Of a stretch of DNA of 18,687 nucleotides, positions 6,789 to 13,815 are shown one piece after another (the stretch's first letter is position 1; each line of letters opens with the position of its first letter). This stretch comes from JANMZR01 sp040385875 (lineage in GTDB: Bacteria; Bacteroidota; Bacteroidia; Cytophagales; Spirosomataceae), in contig JAZKGO010000207.1 of assembly GCA_040385875.1 (NCBI GenBank), positions 1 to 18,687 on the forward strand, read 5' to 3'. The notes below the pieces were generated by a model. That model ran no database searches. It was not told the DNA's origin and saw only the letters and a program-made list of their open reading frames with translations. The position numbers were made by a program, and so were the translations under genes.

Positions 6789-8474
6789 TTATTTCAAAAC
6801 TGGGTCGTTTCCGCTATATTTCAAATACTTAAATGATGCTTTATTGTCTGATTTTTCACCATTTGAAGTGGCATACATAGCATATACGTTTCCAATAAAA
6901 CCACCTGAAAATTTGGTGGATAAGTGCTTGCCGTCTAAGTTTTCGGCAATGATTTTGTAATCTTTACCATTTTCTGAAATCTCGAAATCGCATTTATCTG
7001 CTTTTGAAGTTATTCTCAAATTCAATTTGCCGTTGCCAACGGGCAGGCTGTTTATTAATTCCACTTCTTTTTTGCGATGCACACTTTTGTATAATTCTAC
7101 TTGCGTCTTACCATTTTTTATAGATTTTGCCAAAAAGTAAAAATGGCTTTCGTCTTGGTAAATCACTAAACCCGCCTTTTCATTTTCTGTTTTTGGCGAA
7201 AAATTCAACTCGGTTTCGGCTACAGAATACATGTGTTGCTGGCGTTTTGCCACAAAAGACGGATTACCCGTTTCCAAAATAGTTTCGGGCTTTAGGTTTA
7301 GCGTAAGGCCATTCTTTTTTGATGTACTAAAAGAGGTTTTGTCAATTGTACGCAGGTGCATCAGCGACAGGTCAAGTCCTTTATCGAACTTCATCGTGTA
7401 AGAAAAATTGCCATTTTGAGGCAAAGCACCTTTTTGTTTTACTTCTTTTATATTGGTTTTGTATTTGTATTCAATCACTTTTTCGCCGTGTTCAATCATT
7501 GGCCAATCGTTTACCCAAGTAAGCGGAGCAATAAACATTTCACGTCCCGTATTGTAATAATCGCCTTCGTAAGGGCGAACCGCTAAGAAAATTGAATACC
7601 AATTACCATCTGGACCTTCGATAAATTGGGCGTGTCCAGCCGAAGTAATTGGATTTGGGCGGTCGGCAGGTAAACCTCTTTGGGTCAATACTGGATTTCC
7701 TTCATAAGGCACATAAGGCCCCCAAATATCTTTGCTTCGCAATGCCACTTGTGAGTGATTTACCGATGTTCCGCCTTCTGCACAATAAAGAATATACCAA
7801 TCGTTACGTTTCAAAATGTGCGGGCCTTCTATCCAAACTGGTTTTTTGGTAATATCCACACCACCGTTTATCAATTGCTTTTTCTCGCCAATAGTTTTTA
7901 AGTTTTTGTAATCAAACTCATACATTTGTACCGTTCGGTGGCCAGGGTAAAGTGGCTTATTATCAGGTGCATCACTGTTGTAAACCACATAAGCTTTATC
8001 GGTGGCTTCATCGAAATAAATGGAAGGGTCAATACCTCTTACTTGGCTCATTTTTACAGGATCGCTCCAAGGGCCAGCTGGGTTTGTTGCCGTAACCACA
8101 AAGTTACCATCGTGATCAATATCGGTACAAGTAACGTAGTAAATGCCTTTATAATAACTAATAGCTGGGGCAAAAAGACCACGACTCATTCGCTCGCCCA
8201 TAAAATCCATTTGCGTTGGGCGGTCGATTACATTACCGATTTGCTTCCAGTTCTTAAGGTCTTGGCTTTGCATAATCGGCAAACCAGGGAAATAGGAGAA
8301 AGTAGAATGCACCGAATAATAATTCGGTCCAACTTTTACGATACTTGGGTCAGGATAAAAACCCGTTAATATGGGATTAGGGATGGTGATAGACTGAGCA
8401 AATGATAAATTTAAGACTAAAATGGTCAATAAACCTGCCCAAAACATCTTTGATTTTAATGAAAATCTGTTCAT
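6789..8474 (-). CDS. GH43 beta-xylosidase/arabinofuranosidase-like enzyme (2)
   Basis: 561-residue secreted GH43 enzyme. An N-terminal hydrophobic segment (about 11-26, ending LSFAQ) is a signal peptide. The propeller starts with the canonical GFYPDPSIVKVG (Asp42, general base), followed by RGIDPSIYFDE (Asp149, pKa modulator) and WIEGPHIL (Glu216, general acid). FSYFPGLPIMQSQDLKNW and the later SAGHAQFIEGPDGNWYSIFLAVRP and TGREMFIAPLTWVNDWP are hallmarks of the GH43 beta-xylosidase branch with a C-terminal GH43_C2 sandwich, here about residues 350-555. Length matches two-domain members. It starts 14 bp downstream of the GH95 gene, showing cotranscription. Likely action: release of terminal xylose or arabinofuranose from xylan, xyloglucan or pectin side chains. 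The family is certain; the sugar is not. Confidence 0.9.
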   Translation of the reverse strand: MNRFSLKSKMFWAGLLTILVLNLSFAQSITIPNPILTGFYPDPSIVKVGPNYYSVHSTFSYFPGLPIMQSQDLKNWKQIGNVIDRPTQMDFMGERMSRGLFAPAISYYKGIYYVTCTDIDHDGNFVVTATNPAGPWSDPVKMSQVRGIDPSIYFDEATDKAYVVYNSDAPDNKPLYPGHRTVQMYEFDYKNLKTIGEKKQLINGGVDITKKPVWIEGPHILKRNDWYILYCAEGGTSVNHSQVALRSKDIWGPYVPYEGNPVLTQRGLPADRPNPITSAGHAQFIEGPDGNWYSIFLAVRPYEGDYYNTGREMFIAPLTWVNDWPMIEHGEKVIEYKYKTNIKEVKQKGALPQNGNFSYTMKFDKGLDLSLMHLRTIDKTSFSTSKKNGLTLNLKPETILETGNPSFVAKRQQHMYSVAETELNFSPKTENEKAGLVIYQDESHFYFLAKSIKNGKTQVELYKSVHRKKEVELINSLPVGNGKLNLRITSKADKCDFEISENGKDYKIIAENLDGKHLSTKFSGGFIGNVYAMYATSNGEKSDNKASFKYLKYSGNDPVLK

Positions 8475-8488
8475 ATATTTTTTAGAAA

Positions 8489-10749
8489 TTATTTGTTTAA
8501 AAATGTAAATGTTTGGCCCGATTTTGTTGACATATCAACCAAAAAAGTCGGCTTCAATTCTGCTGGTTTAATAGTAGATTTCTCGGAGATAACCGGTTTC
8601 GCTGTTTCATTTACAAAATAAATAGGGTTTGGATTTTCACCTTCTGCTAATTTTAAACTTGAACCATTATTCATTTTCATTTCATTAGGTAAACGCAATC
8701 TTAAATTGCCTCCGAGGGCAGATTTTATGACCAATTTTACCAGCTTTGACTCTTTCCATTGCATTTCTACAATTTCAAAACCACCTCTTGCTTTCAGACC
8801 GCTAATATTCCCCGATGGCCAAACATCGGGCAATGCAGGTAGCAGATGAATCGCACCGTCATCGCTTTGCATAAGCATTTCTGTAATGCCTGAAGTACAA
8901 CCAAAATTGCCATCAATCTGAAATGGTGGATGAGCATCAAAAAGATTGTTGTAAGTACCGCCCGCACCACGCTCATTGCCGATTGGTGTGAGTTGATTTT
9001 GAATCAATTTATAAGCATGATTGCCATCTTGCAGTTTCGCCCACCAGTTTACTTTCCAGCCCATGCTCCAACCCGTCGAGACATCGCCACGATAAATCAG
9101 AGAGTTTTTAGAAGCCTCAAAAAGCTCAGGTGTGCGGTAAGCCGAAATCTGATTGGAAGGATAAAGACCATACAAATGCGAAATATGGCGGTGCGTATCT
9201 TTTGGATCATCAATATCATCGAGCCATTCCTGGAGTTGATTATGCTGCCCAATGTGCATTGGAGGCAGTTTTTCTCGCAAAGTTTTCAAAGTATCAATAA
9301 AAGATGCATCTTTTTTCAGCATTTCGGCGGCTCGAATGGCAGTGCTGAAAACATCAAAAACAATTTGATTGTCCATCGTAACGCCTGCATCAAGCGATGA
9401 GCCATCGTGAGCAGCAGGAGCGTTTTCTGGAGAATTGCCTGGGTTTACCACCATCCATTTATTTTTAGGATGTTCTACCAAAAAATCAACGTAAAACTGT
9501 GCCGCACCTTTTAATGCTGGATAGGCGGACACCAAAAATGCTTTGTTGCCCGTATAAAGATAATGTTCCCAAAGGTGCTGACTGACCCAGCCTCCACCTG
9601 ACGTCCACATTCCCCAGAATGCTCCGTCAATCGCTCCAGTTGCTCGCCAAATATCGGTATTGTGGTGAGCCATCCACCCTCTTGCTCCATACATGCCCTT
9701 TGCTGTTTTTTGACCAGTAATTGATAAATCCTTAACCATTTGCAAAAAAGGCTGGTGCAATTCCGAAAGATTAGTTTTCTCGGCTGGCCAATAATTCATT
9801 TCAGCATTGATGTTGATGGTGTATTTGCTGTCCCAAGGCGGGCTAAGGCGATTGTTCCAAATACCTTGAAGATTGGCCGCTTGACCTCCCGGTTGCGATG
9901 ACGAAATCAATAAATAACGCCCAAACTGGTAATATAAGGCTACCATTTGTGGGTCGTTTGTATTTCTGAAANNNNNNNNNNNNNNNNNNNNNNNNNNNNN
10001 NNNNNNNNNNNNNNNNNNNNNNNNNNNNNNNNNNNNNNNNNNNNNNNNNNNNNNNNNNNNNNNNNNNNNNNATAATTTGCTGTAAAAGAAAGCGAACCCG
10101 CTTTATTGGTCGAAAGTCGCATTACAATTACTCTATCTGCAAACGATGCCAATGCCTCACGGCTATAAGTAATGCCATCTACCACATAAGTAGTTTTTGA
10201 AATTGCTTTTTCAATATCCAATTCACGGTAATAATCGCTGTGGTTTTCATGACCTTCAAAAGTCAGGTTTAAGCTTCCAACAGGCTGAAACATTTGGCCA
10301 TGCGATTTTTTGGTGATAATTGCCTTATTTGCCAAATTCTCAGCCTCTTTATGGTTTCCTTCAAAAATTAGGTGCCTGATTTCGGACAAAGCAGCCAATG
10401 CTTCGGGATTATCGTTGCGATTGGGGCTTCCACTCCAAACTGTATGCTCGTTGAGTTGGATGATTTCTTTCTCAACATTTCCATAAATCATCGCACCCAA
10501 CCGACCATTACCAATCGGCAGAGCATTTTCCCAGACTTTGCCTGCTGGTTTTTTGTACCAGAGTTTTAGGTTTTGATTTTGCAAAAAAGGGAACTCTGGC
10601 AAATTCGAAGATATTGAAGTTTGGATTTGATAATTTGAATCAAACTTTGTGATACTTGGGTAAGAAATACAACCTAATGAAAAATTAGTAATTAAAATAG
10701 TTAGTACAACTACTAGAAAACTCTTTGACATTAGCAATGGTATTTTCAT
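8489..10749 (-). CDS. GH95 alpha-L-fucosidase/alpha-L-galactosidase, interrupted by assembly gap
   Basis: First gene of the leftward operon. The N-terminal part (10749 down to 10072, 226 residues) has a hydrophobic export signal ending near LGC and the GH95 N-terminal sandwich motifs LWYKKPAGKVWENALPIGNG and QLNEHTVWSGSPNR. The C-terminal part (9971 to 8489, about 493 residues) holds FGRYLLISSSQPGG, NLQGIWNN, the substrate-site motif YTININAEMNYWPAE, SPEN with the predicted general acid (codon 9425-9427) and PPFQIDGNFG with the predicted base Asp (codon 8912-8914), by analogy with bifidobacterial AfcA. The two parts are in different frames across the 100 Ns, as expected when the gap length is a placeholder; from usual family length roughly 100-190 residues seem missing. 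It inverts the anomeric configuration and removes alpha-1,2-fucose or, in some members, alpha-L-galactose. A Thr stands two residues before the first catalytic Asn (see findings). Confidence 0.9.
9972..10071. other. Assembly gap (100 N)
   Basis: Exactly 100 undetermined bases, the customary placeholder for a scaffold gap of unknown size. It lies inside the GH95 gene. Coding frames left and right of it differ by one, so the real gap length is not 100 (nor 100 plus a multiple of 3) if the gene is intact. Confidence 0.98.
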
Positions 10750-10794
10750 TTATTTTATTCGAATTAATTGTTTCAAAACCTTATTGTGTTAGCA

Positions 10795-10838
10795 TGACAC
10801 ATTTGGTATAATTAAAAAATGTGTCAAATCGACACATT
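10795..10838. promoter_or_regulatory. Cluster of three alternating ATGTGTC half sites (candidate operator)
   Basis: TGACACATTT (10795-10804) pairs perfectly with AAATGTGTCA (10817-10826) across 12 bases. The latter also forms AATGTGTC (10818-10825) with GACACATT (10831-10838) across 5 bases. Thus three copies of one half site alternate in orientation within 44 bp, starting 45 bp upstream of the GH95 ATG. This is the expected position for an operator controlling the leftward operon. The binding protein is unknown; alternative stems in the nascent RNA are also possible. Confidence 0.5.
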
Positions 10839-11118
10839 GTGAGGGATTAAAAAAGGACTTTTTGAAATCCCAAGCTAAAGGTAAAATATAATTATCGAAT
10901 AATCCAAATTAAAATGATTAAAATTAAATTTTTTTAGACAATTCGACATTAATTGGATTTTAAGGTTCTCTTATTGTGATCGCTCCTTTCGAATAAGTGT
11001 TTTTGAACTTCAGAAAATATTGTAAAACAGCTCCCTTTAAGATGAAAAGATCTAAACAAAAGACCTATTTAGCACTGAATAAATAGTTAAGAGAAAAGAG
11101 CTTCGAAAGAAACCCTTT

Positions 11119-11151
11119 TTTGCGATGTTTGGATTTGTTTGGTTTACTTTG
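11119..11151 (+). promoter_or_regulatory. Candidate Bacteroidota-type promoter for the aldo/keto reductase
   Basis: TTTG at 11119-11122 is followed after 21 bp by TTACTTTG (11144-11151), a 7/8 match to the TAnnTTTG -7 element, with spacing near that of Bacteroidota housekeeping promoters. Transcription would start around 11157, about 35 bases before the ATG at 11193. That supports the shorter start of the gene. Confidence 0.4.
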
Positions 11152-11192
11152 TAATTGTAAAAATCAAAACTCTCGATAATTTCAAAAAAAAT

Positions 11193-12065
11193 ATGAATAA
11201 AGCACCGTTTTCAAAGATTATTGCTGGCACCATGACTTGGGGCATTTGGGGAAAAGATTGCAACACTATGCAGATGATTGATTTGATGAATTGCTGTTTG
11301 GAAAATGACATCACCACCTTTGATCATGCGGATATTTACGGGGACTATACTACTGAAGCAGCTTTTGGAAAGGCTTTTAATGAAAGTAAAATTGACCGAA
11401 ACAAAGTACAGTTGATTTCTAAATGTGGCATTCAGATGGAGTCAGAAAGTAGGAAAAACACAATAAAACATTATGAATACTCTGCTTCCTATATTATTTG
11501 GTCGGCTGAACAATCACTGAAAAATTTGCAAACTGATTATTTGGATTTGCTTTTGTTGCATAGGCCAAGCCCGTTGATGAGAGCAGAAGAAATTGGTGAA
11601 GCGATTGAAAAACTTAAGCATGACGGAAAAATTTTAGCGTTTGGCGTTTCCAATTTTACACCATCCCAGTCAGATTTAGTGGAGACCGTAACCAAAATTA
11701 ACTACAACCAAATCCAGTTTTCTATCACCCATTTTGAGGCAATGCTTAATGGAAGTTTAGACCATATGCAAACGCACAATATTACGCCTATGTGTTGGTC
11801 GCCATTGGGAACTGTTTTTAAAAAAGACAATGAGCAAAGCCAACGATTAATAAAAATCACAAACGATTTTTCGATAAAATATAATGTTCCAGTTGATGTG
11901 ATACTTTTGGCTTGGATTTTAAAGCATCCATCGGGTATTTTGCCAGTTTGTGGTACCGCTGACCCATCCAGAATAGCCAACTTAATGAAAGCGACAGCTA
12001 TGGAAATGGAGTTGCAAGATTGGTTTGCCCTTTGGTCAGCAAGTGCTGGTGTTCCTGTCCCTTAA
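11193..12065 (+). CDS. Aldo/keto reductase (YdhF-like), cytosolic
   Basis: 290-residue NAD(P)H-dependent oxidoreductase of the aldo/keto reductase superfamily. I start it at ATG 11193 (MNKAPFSKIIAGTMTWG), where the family's first beta strand begins. An in-frame ATG at 11139 adds 18 residues unlike the family and would overlap a candidate promoter. The catalytic tetrad is complete: Asp44 (TTFDHADIYG), Tyr49, Lys77 (LISKCG) and His123 (LLLHRPSP). AFGVSNFTPSQ (about 151-161), MCWSPLG (about 208-214) and the C-terminal GTADPSRI cofactor-loop region complete the barrel. The pattern fits the YdhF-like group; substrates there are mostly unknown small carbonyls or sugars. There is no signal peptide, so it is cytoplasmic. 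It is divergent from the hydrolase operon and could reduce or oxidise a released monosaccharide, but nothing in the sequence proves that link. Confidence 0.88.
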   Translation: MNKAPFSKIIAGTMTWGIWGKDCNTMQMIDLMNCCLENDITTFDHADIYGDYTTEAAFGKAFNESKIDRNKVQLISKCGIQMESESRKNTIKHYEYSASYIIWSAEQSLKNLQTDYLDLLLLHRPSPLMRAEEIGEAIEKLKHDGKILAFGVSNFTPSQSDLVETVTKINYNQIQFSITHFEAMLNGSLDHMQTHNITPMCWSPLGTVFKKDNEQSQRLIKITNDFSIKYNVPVDVILLAWILKHPSGILPVCGTADPSRIANLMKATAMEMELQDWFALWSASAGVPVP

Positions 12066-12267
12066 TTTTTTCTGCTCATGCAGATATGAATCGTAAAAGC
12101 TACACAAATTTTAAAAGGCTGCGGTGACCAAAAAATTATAAACACTTCAATCGTGTACCTATTATTTAAAATTAAGCCACTTTAGGAATATTTATACTCA
12201 TCTTTACATTTCAATTTATATTTTTTGCCGGCTTAGCCTCTGAATACCTTTTCATTTAATCAGTCCT

Positions 12268-13464
12268 ATGGAAAACAAACAAGACAATCCAAAGATTCTC
12301 AAGGATAAATATATTCCTACAGCTGAGTTTTACAGTCAAATTATTGACAGCTTACAGGATTATTCAATATTCACTTTAGATAATGAATTTAACATCAATA
12401 GTTGGAGTTCGGGCTCTACAAAAATATTTGGTTATGAAACGGACGAAGTGATTGGTGCCCCATTCGATATAATTTTTACGCAAGAAGATTTAAAAAATGG
12501 GATTCCTAAAAGAGAAATAGAAATCGCTCTAAAAGAAGGAAGAGCAACCGATAATAGATGGCACATTGCGAAAGACAAGAGCCTTTTTTATGCTTATGGG
12601 TTGGTTTTTCCACTTATTGGCTTAGAGGGAGAGATGTTGGGCTATGTTAAAATTTTACGTGATTTAACAGAAAGAAAGCAATCGGAGGATGCAATTAAAA
12701 AATATGTAAAAGAGCTAGAAGAGTTGAATACGCACAAAGAAAGTGTTCTGGCCATCCTTTCACACGATTTGAGAAGCCCTCTTTCAGCCATTATTGGAAC
12801 TGCAAAATATTTGAAAGAAAATTTCCATAAAATGAAAGCCGAGGCTGTTCAGGAAATGCTTGATCTACTTTATAAATCATCAACCGATGAATTGGATATG
12901 CTAGATTATTTGGTAGAATGGGCAAGAATAAAGTATGCATCGGACACATTTTCTCCAAAAGAAATAAAACTCACCGAATACATTGACAAAGTATTTGAAA
13001 CTTTAAGCGAAACCGCTTCTGTAAACACAATAAATCTTCATCACTCAATTGAAACGGATACTGCTGTATTTGCGGATGGTAAAATGCTAATTTCTATCAT
13101 TCAAAATATCGTTTCAAATGCGATAAAACATACGGAAAAAGGAGGGACAATAACCGTTTCAGCAAAAAGCAAAGATGATAAAATTATTGTTCAGGTGAAG
13201 GACACAGGCGTTGGAATGTCTACAGAAATAATGGAAAAACTTTTTACCCCTCAAATGAAAACCCTTTCAGAAACTAGGAAAAAAAATAAAGGGGCTGGAA
13301 TCGGATTATTATTGGTAAAAGGATTCTTAGAAAAAAATGGCGGTGAAATATGGGTAGAAAGTGTTGAAGGAGAAGGTTCATCTTTTTATTTTACATTACC
13401 CATTGAAAAACCTTTATATAAAATAGGCAGTTCGGACGAAATAATGTTTGATGAAAGTGCCTAA
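12268..13464 (+). CDS. Soluble PAS-domain sensor histidine kinase
   Basis: 398-residue two-component sensor kinase without a signal peptide or membrane segment, so it should sense a cytoplasmic cue. One PAS domain spans about residues 22-137 (FGYETDEVIGAPFDIIF, then RWHIAKDKSLFYAYG and the PAC-like GYVKILRDLTER). A short coiled-coil linker follows (about 138-160), then HisKA with H-box SHDLRSPLSA (phosphorylated His166) and HATPase_c with N-box NIVSNAIKHT (Asn280/284), G1 DTGVGM (312-317) and G2 KGAGIGLLLVKG (341-352). All kinase motifs look intact. There is no receiver domain and no response regulator next door, so it is an orphan in this window. The 202-bp upstream spacer and 351-bp downstream spacer suggest a monocistronic unit. 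The ligand cannot be inferred; nothing ties it to the sugar genes beyond position. Confidence 0.92.
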   Translation: MENKQDNPKILKDKYIPTAEFYSQIIDSLQDYSIFTLDNEFNINSWSSGSTKIFGYETDEVIGAPFDIIFTQEDLKNGIPKREIEIALKEGRATDNRWHIAKDKSLFYAYGLVFPLIGLEGEMLGYVKILRDLTERKQSEDAIKKYVKELEELNTHKESVLAILSHDLRSPLSAIIGTAKYLKENFHKMKAEAVQEMLDLLYKSSTDELDMLDYLVEWARIKYASDTFSPKEIKLTEYIDKVFETLSETASVNTINLHHSIETDTAVFADGKMLISIIQNIVSNAIKHTEKGGTITVSAKSKDDKIIVQVKDTGVGMSTEIMEKLFTPQMKTLSETRKKNKGAGIGLLLVKGFLEKNGGEIWVESVEGEGSSFYFTLPIEKPLYKIGSSDEIMFDESA

Positions 13465-13815
13465 AATTTAAAAAATGGGCAATGTCCTGATTTAGGTTTT
13501 TCGTGCAAAAATGAGTGATTGAAAACATAACCCTAAAAAAGAAATTAACGCTTTTCAAAATCATCAATAATCCATATTTGTTAACAATTGGTTTGATTAT
13601 TATTAAGAAAATGGCTAATTTCATAAGCGATTATTTAAAAATCCTAACAATCAATGGTAACCACTACGTCTGATTGAGTAATAATGAAAGAATGATATTT
13701 AGCTGATAATGAATAAGATAGCTGTGTAAATAGGATTTATTGCCTAACTATCATATATGTAAAGCTACCTGAAAAGGGAAGCGCAGAATGGTGAAACAAA
13801 TAAATTCTAAATATC
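13465..13815. other. Intergenic region, no gene seen
   Basis: 351 AT-rich bases between the histidine kinase and the TPR lipoprotein gene. All three frames are broken on both strands except for short ORFs without family features. I see no strong hairpin with T-tract and no clear TAnnTTTG element. It presumably holds the lipoprotein gene's promoter. Confidence 0.6.

Larger units (their letters stand above)
10750..11192. other. Divergent intergenic region between GH95 operon and aldo/keto reductase
   Basis: 443 bp, very AT-rich, with no convincing gene. It must hold the promoter(s) for the leftward hydrolase operon and the rightward reductase gene. Visible elements are the ATGTGTC half-site cluster (10795-10838), a weak AT-rich inverted repeat CTATTTA-N8-TAAATAG at 11065-11086, and a candidate rightward promoter ending at 11151. 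I found no clear TAnnTTTG element pointing left. Confidence 0.7.

Noticed and set aside
7926..9400. Plus-strand open frames of about 150 codons opposite the GH43 and GH95 genes
   Set aside because: They are antisense to strongly conserved glycosidase genes, have no domain-like sequence and follow from codon bias of the real strand.
9940..9971. Two separate GH95 genes meeting near 9946
   Set aside because: The C-terminal frame continues upstream of the internal Met up to the N run (FRNTNDPQ), and the two parts hold complementary, non-overlapping family motifs.
10784..10812. TTGTGT-N17-TATAAT, a sigma70-like plus-strand promoter
   Set aside because: Bacteroidota use a different consensus, the match overlaps the half-site cluster, and it is about 380 bp from the next plus-strand gene; AT-rich chance match likely.
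10986..11109. CTTTCGAA (10986-10993) and TTCGAAAG (11102-11109) as a long-range inverted repeat
   Set aside because: Only 8 bp, not extendable, separated by 108 bp; no sign of an element between them.
12071..12084. Hairpin TCTGC-TCAT-GCAGA just after the aldo/keto reductase stop, as a terminator
   Set aside because: Only 5 bp of stem and no T-tract after it on the plus strand; too weak to call.
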